This document shows positions 49,101-60,385 of a DNA stretch of 64,000 nt, piece by piece (positions within the stretch are counted from its first letter, which is position 1; every line of letters starts with the position of its first letter). This DNA comes from Diprion similis. Taxonomy: Eukaryota; Arthropoda; Insecta; Hymenoptera; Diprionidae. The stretch is from NCBI RefSeq assembly GCF_021155765.1, contig NC_060107.1, positions 16,106,501 to 16,170,500 on the forward strand. Reading direction: 5' to 3'. Below the pieces are notes generated by a model. It was given only the letters and a program-made list of their open reading frames with translations. It searched no databases and was not told the origin of the DNA. The position numbers were made by a program, and so were the translations under genes.

Positions 49101-52100
49101 CCATGTTCCTTCGCTGCAGGCCGTCACCAAGTAGCTTGAGTCTGGGGTAAAGGCAATGGCGGTAATTGCATCTGAGTGACCCTCAAAAACCCTGGGGGCA
49201 TCAGGGTTGATATATATAAATGTTGCTTATATGTCATAAACAGAATTTACCGTTCATTATATTAAATTAGCTGTGAGAAACAAATAATCAAGTCAGATTT
49301 GATAATTACTGCATTTCTTCCATGGTATCCACATTCCATAATGTCGTTTTCTCGTCATCCCCCGCCGTAGCAATCATTTTCCCATTTGGAGACCATCGGC
49401 AAACGCGAATCCCTGATCCAGAGTTTACAAAATTTGCCTTTGCTCTACCCCCCATCTGTACAAAATCAACATGGTTTTGTACACAAATTTCTTACTCTAG
49501 TATATTAGAATCCTTAACGCGATGTAGCAGTTCTACCTTTACCGACCGAGCGAACTCATCCGTTTTCTGCTTATAATCAATGAACAAACGATCGGAATGG
49601 GTTGAAATTTCGACAGTGCATAGTGCTTTTGTAGTGGAATCGGACGTTCTTTGGTTAGAATGTTCTTCGTTGGGACACTCGACCGTGCTCCCAGCTGATC
49701 GCGAGAGTATCTTTTATTTACGAAATTATTGTAATTACTAGTTTTCTTTTAGCGGTTTCAATATTGCATGAAAACAGTCTCATAATAGCTCATTTTACTC
49801 TTCATTCTTACCAGAATCGGAAGGTTCCTCCAATATGCACTTCTTTGCCCCTGAAATGCGGGAAATGTGGGAATAGCGACACGTGTCAAAAAACCACACT
49901 TTTTTCTGACGATTTTCGGAATATGAGTAACCTTCCTCGATTCCGCTATAAAAAAGCTATGCATCGTCGAAATTTCAACCCATTTCGATCGTTTGTTCTA
50001 TGGAGAGTAGAGAGAAGGAGGCTCAACTCGGCGCTTCTTACATGAAACTAACATTTATCTGCGAACAAAATTTCGGCAAATAATAGTTCTAATTATTGCC
50101 GACGGCAGCGCTGGCGCGGATTATTCTTGAATTAGTAATTCGAAGTGGGGGTAACATTGTGTTCTTTAATCTACAGACATATATGTATATGTATATCGAG
50201 AACAAGCGTTGTGAGTGCCACGTAGCGGCGAAAAGAACAGTTACTATTTTCATGAGTTTTGACATCACGTGTAGCGCCGAGTTGAGCCTCCTTCTCTCTA
50301 CCCTCCATAGATACGACGATGACTATATTTAAGTATCAATGCAATATATTTCACAAGAGTCGATAAGGTTTATATAAGAGTTTATAATTGCCAGGAGAAG
50401 AAAAATCTCGAAAATCGTTTCATAAGTAAATGGAATGTCACAACGTAAGGTTAAGTTCTTGTGTTCAAACATGTTAACATTCATAATTAATTGATATAAA
50501 AAAAAAAAGTAAATAAACTAGTGTTTGGTAATTAAGATAAATATAATAAGAAAAATACATTTTTCATATTCAATACTCAATGTCTTTTCTTAAACCACTC
50601 TCGAAAAAAAACTTCATACCAGCGGCGCTTAATATTCGTCAGTTTCTAGTTAGAAAGAACCAGATATTGGTCGCGTGCTTAGAGCATATAAGGTCGCGTG
50701 TGTCTCTCTATGCTATGCCACTAACACCGCCATATCGCCGTAGCTAGGGCCGAAACTAATGTATGGAGAGTGTGGAGACCTACACACAAGAAATTTTTTT
50801 GTGTCAGCAAAAAACTTGGGAAAATTGATTTCATACATAGATTTGCAACCTAATTATGAATAATATGCGTTATACAATATTATACCCCGCTATATTAGCC
50901 TCGCTCTCCCTGTATAGCTTTGCTGTTTAAGTCGACACTCGAAATTCATAGAAGTCGAAAGTTCAACAATCAAATTTTTCAAAATCAAATTTTTCAAAAT
51001 AGTACCTAGATTTTAAAAAATTCGGGTATGTGAACTCTTAATCTTTACCAATAAAGGATCGCATGAATATTGATGTCTCGCTACAATCCGATTATAAAGA
51101 ATTTCCTGTACAAAGTTTGAGAACTTTGTGCACACTTGTACAAAATATCGTAAACCCCTAATTTTTTCCTTAGCATCATAGTGAAATCTAAATGCTTTGT
51201 CTCTGTTGAGCATAGAAAGTGAAATCGCTCGTGATTTAGATTTTTGAAATATAAAAAATGATTTCACCAGCGTTAAGACGCAAAAAAATATTAAATATAA
51301 TTTCTCAATTAAGAAATATTATAATAAAATTTTTACGGCTTTTTAAATTTAACCTATTGGATCATTTTGCAGCACCGACATTCGACCTTTTCTTGTAGAG
51401 CAGCCTTAGGTATCGTACCCCCTTAATCCGGACCTAGGCCTAGCTACATCCAAAATGTGGATCCCAAAAATCTAACCATCATTTGAAAAGAGGACTGCGT
51501 ATCTTCACGTTTGTTCTCAAAAAAAAAAAAAAAAACTGCAACGTTAGGGATACACAGCAATTTATCTACTACTAATAAAAGAAGTTGAGTACCTCTGTAT
51601 CCCACACGATTGTTGTACCGTCTAAAGAGCAGGAAGCGAGCATAGTGCCACATGGGCTAAACTCCACGTGATTTACGCTGTACTTGTGACCCTCCAATGG
51701 GCCGAAGCTTTTTTCTTCAAACTTCACCTCACCGCCGTAAGTTTCGCCATCAATTTCCACAGCTTCCCAAATACGAACAGATTTATCCCTAAATATGGGG
51801 ATCAATTATTACATGCCGAGACCACATTAGCATGAATGTTCTACACCACATTAGGACTTCTTATTTATTTCCGTGATATAAAATTGCGACATTCAAGAAT
51901 TGTATTATAAATCGTATGTGCAGTACATATTTTCCTCGTTTATCTATTTTTTACTCACCCTGACCCCGACGCTAACAGGGTGTTTCCGTAAAAGGCAACG
52001 CTATTAACTGCCCCACCATGATCATCGATTCTTTGTATCAGGCTAACTTTGTTGTCAGTGCACTCTGCTTGTTTCACGACTTCGTGCTCTCCCAAAATAA

Positions 52101-55100
52101 TCTGTAATCGCATTTTCATTCACAATTATACTAATTTAGTAATTAGCGTGGCCATGCATTGGAATGGTCGGACTTAAAAAACGCCTTTTAATGGCAGTAA
52201 ATATACTGCACTAGCTATGACGTGGCTGTCGATCATATTTATTTATTAAAGTGATTTTATCGCATATTTTACTTTTAATTGATTCGTAACAAAATTACAG
52301 TCCAACAGCTTGCACGATGTTTTCTGTGCCTTGAATATTTGTCAAATTTACTCAAAACAATCAGCCGATTATACACAATGCGACGCACTATTGAATTTCA
52401 AACACCACACTTAGTTCGCTTGTCTATTATTCTTTTTTGAAAACACAAGCTTTGATAACGTGAGGAAAAAAATCACAAGTTTTCCTGCTTGCGCGCATTC
52501 AGCACTGCAAGAATGGACTTATTGTATACAGCAAATAGCTTATTCCACTTTCAATCACAAATTGAAAGAAAATAACTGAGCGTTGTTGTGGTTCCATTGT
52601 TATTGAAATTCATACCGGAAGTGTGTCTGTCTTGATTCAATGAGATTCAAGATTTGATTACGTACCTCACCGCCATAAGTATAATGCCTTTTGGGGCTAC
52701 AACGTTTCACTAGATCAGAGTCAAGGCTCAAGTTCCCATTTAAATCCCAAACGATAACGGACTTGTCGTTGGACCCTGCGATATAAAAAAGAAATTTTTG
52801 AATGTTACTTCTAGTGAATTCAATAGAAAATTCAATTTTTCCGAACGGTGCTAATTTCTTCACGTTTATAGATAATTCACATAAGTACACTAACTAAATG
52901 AACCAGCCTCACCCGTAGCAATCAAATTACCATCTCTGGAAAAGGCGCAGCAAGCAACGTATCTTTTGTGGCCTCCAAGAACTGCAAGTATTTTTCCAGT
53001 CCTCTGAAACAGTGTTTACATGACAGAGTTTGAGTTTCCAACACTGATAATTAGCGGGTTGCACATGATATTAAAAAACTTACTGTTTCCCAAATAACCG
53101 ACGTCTTATCCAACCCACTGCTGACTATATAAGAACCATTCGAATTGAACCGAACGCACGTTAAAGCACTGCTATGTTTTTCCATAGTTCTACACAAATT
53201 TAGCGACGCGATCGATGGGTGCGTCTCACATTTGTTTTGCACCACAAACACCTCCCAAAACTTAACCGTATGATCATTTCCACATGTTACCAAATGATAC
53301 AACTTTTTGAACGGTTCGTTATCTGCAAAGTCAAAAGTTCCTGTGCAAATGGTCGAAGGATGTTGGTAGAAACACATAAGGAAGATTATTAGACTCTGCG
53401 AGAAGAACGTTTTAAAGACACTGAGAATTGGCATCATCTTGGAAAATGCAAAGATGTTTTACAATTAGGTATATTGTTTATGATGGACTTACCCCTTACT
53501 TCTTGATAAGATGAGAAATCGCAAGAAACAACTCCCAAGTCATGCGCATCGTCTACGGAAGTAAGGGCGGAAATAACTTGATTGTCTGAGGTACAAGTAT
53601 CGCTCAATTCAGCCGAAGAAAATAACTTCAGAACACCAAATGTGCAAGATGTCACAAGCCAACAGGAGTCAGGCGAGAAACACACGCTTTGAACAGCTCC
53701 TTCATGTTGCTGGAACGAGCTACAAAGACGAGATCAAATTTTTTTGAAGCCTTTTCCACAATCTTTACCAAATTAGAGTTAGGCATGACTCTTGAGATCT
53801 GCCATGCTCAGCACATTTCTACATATCCCTAACAATAATGTATAATTAAAAAATCTGTAAATAATTATTGATTCTATGTTTATCACCTTGGAGAGTAGTA
53901 TAATTAACGAACGAACATGATGCATTATTAAGAATAATTCACGGTCACCAGATTTATTATATATTACTTGTTAGCATGTGTTGTGAGGATCAATAGTTAG
54001 TCCCCAGAATGAATACACCTCCTGACTTAGTGTTTTTATCGCACGTAAACGGCTGTAATCACAACCATATCGTATATGTTTGATACGTCAATATTTTTCC
54101 ATAACAAGATGTTGTATTTAGAATATATCGTTTGCCAGAGTTATGAACACTGTGTACGCAAACATAGTGGGTACATGCCCTATGCATGCACGAACGGGAA
54201 TTTTTTCGGCGATAAGTATTGGCCATATCAACGATAAGGGGTCATCCATAAATTACGTCACATAAATCATATGAGTTCTTATCTTACTCACTTGTTGTGG
54301 CATCACTCATTTAGTAATTTTTTATTCAGGACTTGATTAAAACAGCTCTCCTAATACTATCCTCATTTCTTAATATCTTCAAATAAAGTAACAATATGTA
54401 TGTACATTATCAAACAATAGATAGTAATTAGAGCCAGCGAGAGTTCAATAGTTTTAATCCTAGAAGGTTGTCGAAAGGAAAAGGGGTCTTAAAATGCGTG
54501 AAGATCGAAATAAAGAGGGATACAAAGAAAAAGAAGAAAATACAAAGAAAGAGACAGATATAGCTACACGGGTGACAACGAGATTTTGAATTTTCGAGCA
54601 TGTGAGAAATACATTACAGATACATGTAGTACATACATACATCGCGACATACATGAGACATTTGCCGAAACAGATAGATACTCAAAATCAATAGAAACAA
54701 AAAACGTATATTCTTATATTGTTTTTGGCTGAAAACAATTACTCATCCTGTGTCCATGAACTTTCAAACCATTCTCTTACATTATTCATTACCGAGATAG
54801 TACCTACTTCGTTATCTTTTTGGATGGCGATGGGAAAATTGGAATTGTCAATATTTCAGATAATATGTGACGTCCTGAAGCTTATGACGGGGTCTTGTCA
54901 CAATTTGTGAACCCCCTCTCTCTCCCTTTGCGTGTGACATAATTAATGGATGACCCCCAAGAGCGGAAGTACATCTATATATATATATAACCCATAACGT
55001 GGGTACAATGGTAAATACGTCAATTAAGGACACCAGAAGTATTTTCCTGCAATTAGAATGTGAAATATCGATACGTCTGCTGGTGGCCCTGGAATAAATT

Positions 55101-57155
55101 GTTTTCGAAAACTTCCGAAAATTCCTATGAATTTACTTGGAATATATATTTTCAATAATTCTTATTATTACATAAGAATCTATGACGATGTAATATATTC
55201 TATCGAATTTACAAAATAAATCATATAACAAGTTTCTTGCTGATTTCTTTCAAAGAGTTTTATGATTTTTCACATGATCTTTTTCACTAGGTAATCAAGG
55301 GCGAAAATAATGCGATCCCACGAGTGAAATTGCATTTCACCCGTGACGTACACGACTTTTTTGTTCTCAACCTTTGAAAAATTCGCCTCCAACCCACGTG
55401 GAGCGAGCGCAAAAAATTCCTGCTTTTTTTTCAGTTCAATTTTTCTTCAACCCGCTGCGAATTCATTACGAAAGCGGCAATTTTGTGGCCACCTTACGAG
55501 CGCGAAAAGACGTTTTTTCAAGGTTGCGCAAAAAATTAATTACATTCGTTTTTTAAGATGATCTGCTCAGAAAACCATCTCAATTTAACGAAAACTAAGT
55601 TTCGAATGCAAGTTCTAAACAGAATAATTCCAACTGTTCCATAATGTGGAATTTTTCTCAGAGCTGCCCGAAAACATGGCATGTTTCTGATAAATTTCGC
55701 AGAATTATTTCACCAACAAGTATACAATATACATCACGCTGACCGATAAGTATCTAATCATAAAAATATATTGTATTTCACTTTTTACTAATTAAACAGA
55801 ACACAGGAACAGTGTAACCGATTGAACAAAGCTTTTTTGTCTCTTCATATTCGTATAATTTAGTTAAAATCGAGCCCGAAATGATCAGCTGATAACGCAA
55901 TCTGACGCCATATTATTCCTTATAGTCACGTCCACATTCTAAATGAACACTCAATTTTGAAAAAAAATTTGAAACGTTACCTGCGGATGTCTTAAACGTG
56001 ATTTTTTATGAGAGTGGGAGGCTTTTAATTGAAAAAAAACTGCAAATTACCGAATCAAATTGCGATGCACCAAATCCCAAACACAGACTTGGCCACTGTC
56101 GCCAGCGGTAACGAGCAGAGTAGAGTCAGGTGAGAATCTGCAGGCTCTAACAGCTTCACCGCCAGCTTGAACCATCGTGTGTATCCTGGCCCCAGACTGT
56201 TGTTACGCATCGGTATAATAATTAGTAATATTTTATAAACTTTAGACGCTTTCTATCAACTCTCTTTATTTCGTGACGCACTAAGAATAGAGAAGGTAGA
56301 GAAAAAAACGTACCCTCAAATTCCAGAGGTGCGTCGTTCCATCTATGCTGGCCGAAGCCAGCATTGTGGACTGCGGACTGACTTTAACGGAAGTTACTCC
56401 GTACTTGTGACCCATCAAAGGCGAATATGGAGCCTCTACATAACCTAAACCCTTTTGCCATTCCCATACTCGGACTCGTTTGTCTCTTTTAGGTACAGGG
56501 GCAGAAAATAGATAAAATAGTTAATATTCGTTGATCCCTTGCATCTTACTGCAAAGCCTGCGAAACTCCTACACAAATATTGCAGTAATATATATAAAAT
56601 ATTCGTAATATACTTGAAAAATTGTTTTGATCAAAAATTATAACTACACTATGGAAGTATAAGATTATATAGTGGAGTTCATTTCCCAGAATATAATTTG
56701 ACTATTGAAATACCATTGGTATCCCAAATATGGAAAAATGACATTTAGTGGTAGAAAATGCACTATACTATTTGGTTACTACGAAAAAATCACATTTTAT
56801 TCCAAATGCAGGTCCTAAACCGATTGGTTAATTTTTTTTTACGTAACGGAAGAAAGGAGTGTATCTTAATCTGCTGATTTCCTCAAGCTAATTTGTAGTA
56901 GGAACCAGTAGCTGTTCATTCGAAATTGGAACAGGTCAAATAGAAACTGGCTGAAGAAAAAAGTTTTCATTTAATTCTAAGGGCTGGGTGAATGTATTTA
57001 TAAGATTTACTTTGAATAGAAATAAAATTTTACTAAATTATTTACCCAGAAGCTGTGACTAGTATGCAATCCCCTGCAAAGTCAACACTGTTTACATCAC
57101 TTGTATGAACTTTGAGAGTTTGTAGGACTTGGACATCTGTTGCGAAAGCTGTCAT
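46165..57155 (-). CDS. Wdsub1: WDSUB1-like protein: two WD40 propellers, SAM domain, C-terminal U-box
   Basis: Seventeen exons: 57155-57046, 56485-56314, 56196-56051, 53719-53493, 53322-53084, 53003-52913, 52775-52666, 52101-51959, 51788-51593, 49455-49310, 49191-48980, 47921-47626, 47453-47363, 47031-46937, 46845-46687, 46562-46418 and 46328-46165. They sum to 2742 nt, or 913 aa. Residues 1-365 and about 366-758 are each a full WD40 set. A SAM domain follows (about 759-827, with WKFEEVARWFREIELPRLAE), then a U-box (about 838-907, with IPHEFLCPITHEVMREPVQC, DGFTYERAAINEWL and SSPMTNAPL). U-boxes recruit E2 enzymes, so it is a probable ubiquitin ligase whose propellers choose substrate; the target is unknown. 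Vertebrate WDSUB1 has one propeller and is about half as long. The acceptor of exon 12 has an in-frame alternative 18 nt downstream. Several introns hold TIR elements. Confidence 0.9.
46622..46638. repeat. G17 homopolymer (C17 on the transcript strand) in intron 15
   Basis: A run of 17 G sits about 60 bp upstream of the exon 16 acceptor (46563). On the transcribed RNA it is a C tract. It is probably a length-variable simple repeat. Confidence 0.8.
48098..48321. mobile_element. TA-flanked MITE with GGGCAAAGTGGGCCCC-type ends
   Basis: The left end GGGAAGGGTGGGGCAAAGTG and the right end, read in reverse complement as GGGGAGGGTGGAGCAAAGAG, are inverse copies continuing through GGGCCCC. TA flanks both sides (48096-48097 and 48322-48323). 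It is 224 bp long, non-coding, and lies in intron 11 of the WDSUB1-like gene. A TA target suggests Tc1/mariner mobilisation. Confidence 0.75.
48695..48905 (+). repeat. Intronic segment duplicated at about 52178-52390
   Basis: ACAGCTTGCACGCTGTATTC followed by TGTGCCTTG (from about 48830) matches ACAGCTTGCACGATGTTTTC followed by TGTGCCTTG near 52308. Flanking matches include GCAGTAAAAATACTGC versus GCAGTAAATATACTGC and CATATTTTACT in both. An open frame begins at 48591 (MALFDALPKIEF) and ends in an AAG|GTAATT donor-like site, but its coding status is unknown. It lies in intron 11 on the opposite strand. Confidence 0.6.
49582..49998. mobile_element. TIR element (about 417 bp)
   Basis: The left arm GAACAAACGATCGGAATGGG and the following TTGAAATTTCGAC are matched by the reverse complement at the right end (CCCATTTCGATCGTTTGTTC, ending 49998). 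The arms continue imperfectly for about 60 bp. No coding capacity. It lies in intron 9 and touches the next element. Confidence 0.7.
50001..50307. mobile_element. TA-flanked MITE (307 bp)
   Basis: Ends TGGAGAGTAGAGAGAAGGAG and, in inverse, TGGAGGGTAGAGAGAAGGAG continue into GCTCAACTCGGCGCT on both arms, giving nearly 35 bp of TIR with one mismatch. TA flanks both sides (49999-50000, 50308-50309). The interior has no transposase. It lies in intron 9 of the WDSUB1-like gene. Confidence 0.8.
52178..52390 (+). repeat. Second copy of the duplicated intronic segment
   Basis: Homologous to 48695-48905 (landmarks given there) but without its open frame. It lies in intron 7, which is not the intron equivalent to intron 11 in the duplicated exon series, so it was probably copied separately from the exon block. 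Confidence 0.6.
54238..54957. mobile_element. Second PIF/Harbinger-like MITE (about 720 bp)
   Basis: The left end GGGGTCATCCATAAATTACG is mirrored at the right end by TAATTAATGGATGACCCC. The termini resemble those of the element at 1135-1609 (GGGGCCATTCATTAGTTACG). The flanks are TAA (54235-54237) and CAA (54958-54960), consistent with a TAA duplication carrying one change. It lies in intron 3 of the WDSUB1-like gene and has no transposase frame. Confidence 0.7.
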
Positions 57156-60100
57156 ATCTTTCTCCCTTTAGTCTGTTCAAAAGAGAAAAACATACATATA
57201 TGACAAACAATCCTGAAAACCAGTACGCCCTATTGAATTTTCACGGTGACACTGTGGCCACTTGAGGCGATAGAAGTTAATAGTACTGGTGAATACTCAT
57301 TTATAATTCGATATCGGAGTATACTCATCGCAGTAGCAAATCATAACAACCTTGCGTTCTAGATGTAATCAGTATAACGATAATAAAATTGTTTTCTCGC
57401 GGACTCTTTGACAACAGATAAAACATACATATAATATTTGAAAAATATCATACAGTGAACATAGGCACAAAATTTATGAAGAATATTGCAAGACTTGTAC
57501 AATGGTTTCGATTAGGTGTATGATAATCATTTCTTGTTATACTTTTCACCTAGGTCCACCTTGTAAACTGTTTTATTCATGTACCAATTCATCATTTATT
57601 CAAAACTTTCACAGTTGTATGCTCGTGATTTGAATAGTAATGGGAAAGGCAAAAGAAAACCCCGAATGACGTGGAGCTTACTATTGATTCTACGTGCAAT
57701 TGCAAAGGTCATAACGAGCGAACACAAGAGGTTCACACGTGCAAGTACATATTTATAATTCAATATTTCTGAATTTTGAGCTCAAAAATGGCGCACTCTT
57801 TTGGATCTCTTTTTTTGTTACTCACAAATTAGCGAACTTTCTTAAAGTGGATTTCAAAATGTTCATTCGTTAAAATTAGATCCATTTGATACTTATATTC
57901 GTCTGTCCAATAATATAATTTAATTCAAATATTTATCTACAAATAGAAACCAGGTAATGGCAATTATTCGAATATTAGAGTGCTATTGAAATATAATGAT
58001 CGATATTTTTATTGAAAAGAAACCTAGATTTATTTTATATAAAACAGGGTGTCTATATTATCAACCGCACTTAATATGATCGAAAAATAAATTATCACCC
58101 TCACACTAATTTTAAAAAATGTAAAAATTTACACAGGATATAGTTAATTAATACGTTGTACCATATCTTGAAGATGTAAAGAACACGGTGATCACGAGGT
58201 GCAAAAGTAATTCGGGCTTTCAAATAAGATGTATACATTGAAATAGTTGTTAAAACCATACAGCTAATGTAAATAAATAAAGATACATGTGTTCAATCAT
58301 CGTATAATACTCACCTAATAAAGGCACATAATTTTTGAGAATATCGTTGAAATACTTCCGAACTAAAATGAGGTTCACCTTGAATTTTAAATTCTGCGCT
58401 TTAAGGCTGTATTCAAAGCGTGTAATTTTCACCGTACATGACAATTCGGCACATTCTACTTGACATGTTTATCCGATAAAAACTAAGTTCATTGAAACAA
58501 ATTTTACTATGAATGATTATTAACAATTATGATTTACGTAATCAATTGTGGTCTGCTATAAGATTTTTTATAAACATTTGGACAGAGCAGTACAGCGAGA
58601 GCTTCAGAAACAACATCCCCCAAAGAGTACAACTATCGTTATGAACGTGGAACGCATGTCTGGCAGTGAATCGATATTTTGATATAGTCTGACGGTTTGT
58701 CAGAACGCGTAAATATATACTTATAAACTACGTTTCAATCGCCCTTACATTACGTGTCGCCAATATACGCATAATAATGTAAATAATCCATAACGCCCGA
58801 TTATAATTATAATTTCAGACAGAATATCAATAATAATAACTTTGGAATATCATCTTTTGAACTATTTAATATCGTTTTCTAATCATACATACATGCCTAT
58901 GAAAACCTGCCACGAAATAAAGCATTACAAATTTATTTTCATACAATATGTGGTGCCATGAGCGATTACCATCTTATATAATCCTATTTTCCTTCCTTTA
59001 TTTTTTTGTTTTTTGACCAACCCATGTTATATGGCCTGTGAATTAATTAAAGTAGAATAATACTCATTTGGAGTGTATCATTTTTTTTTATATTTACCCG
59101 ACTTCCATACTGTCATGAAAATTTAGAAATTCTTATTGCGTAAATAATAAACCTGTGTAATGTTTTTATTCTGTCACCTAACAGTAAAACGAGTCTTACA
59201 GAAATTATTTTTCGAAATCTGTAATAAATTACACCCAATATCAGCATCATGAACCAAAAATTCATACTTAATATTGTTTACACGTATTATATAATTGCTA
59301 AAAATAATCTAAAATACACGAACCTCTAGTTCTTCAGCAGCCTTTCTTGGAATGCAATTTTCGTAAAGCGTAATTTAAAAAATTGGGAACCTTTCCATAA
59401 CCGTTGACTGGTTAAATATCCTATCTCAAACGGCACGTGGCAAAATTGGGGTAAGGATCTAATTGTGGCGTGTTGCTAATCCATTAGGCGCATTTTACGC
59501 ATGGGCTGTTGGTATTGAAAGAGTCCCTAAAAATTTCATGTATGTATGTATGCCTACCTTAGAGCATAGTTCCAAAAATAGCTGTCAGCGCTAAAAACTC
59601 CCTAGAACAGAAGCAGACCAGTCACGAACTCAGCAGCGCAAAAGGGATACAAGATGGTCAACGGCATCAATTACTCGGCTTCTCTCCAACAGTATCTTTG
59701 TTCAATGATGACGTCATAAACCCAACTTTGCAATTTTATAATTTTAATAAATCAGAAATAGGGGTCAACTATCAAACAATTGCAACAATCAATTTTTGCC
59801 TTACAAACGATTCTCTCTCGATACATGATGGAATTTATTGAAAATATTGAACTTTATACATGATTGTCGGCTAGATATATCTAAAATTTTTTTTTTTTTT
59901 TTTTTTAAAGTTCAGTTCACTATCAAACAATTCCAACTGCACTGCAATCATCTACAGACGAATTGCAAATGATTCCATTAATTAATTTAGATTAGTTTGA
60001 TGGTTTGTCTGCTAAATTCATATTAATGGAGATGGAAGCAATTTAATTTGTCACGATCGATGTTATTGTTGTATATATCTATATAGTCCATTCTTACCAA

Positions 60101-60385
60101 CTTCACTTCGGAACTTTGCGATGACAGCGCTGCTTTTGTTAAAATCTAAAACTACTATACGACAAATTTTCGAGGATGAATTTTTCGTATGCTTCCCATT
60201 AGAGATGAGTCTTCTTTACTCTAGTCTCCGTGGGTTAGTGGACGAGCGGGGTTTTAAAAATGGCGACAATTGCCAGAATTCAGTGTAACCTTAAAACAGT
60301 GATGTCACGTTAATAAAATCCATGTATATACGTACGTAAGAACATTTTTATGCATTCTGTTTCTATACAAACAAGTGGCTTCAAC
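57156..60385. other. Divergent intergenic region between the WDSUB1-like and AP-3 sigma genes
   Basis: About 3.2 kb between two outward-facing start codons, so it should contain both promoters. No coding exon seen. A T20 tract lies at about 59887-59906. Confidence 0.5.
60260..60313 (+). promoter_or_regulatory. Possible upstream ORF / AAAATGGCG motif before AP-3 sigma
   Basis: AAAATGGCG (ATG at 60260) opens a 17-codon frame ending TAA at 60313, 72 bp before the AP-3 sigma ATG. The ATGGCG context resembles the YY1-type element found near starts of animal housekeeping genes. Whether it is transcribed is not known. Confidence 0.25.

Noticed and set aside
48888-49130. Exon 11 read through to a stop as the gene's end
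   Set aside because: A donor site G|GTAAAT at 48980/48979 and in-phase exons 12-17 carrying the rest of the propeller, SAM and U-box show the gene continues.
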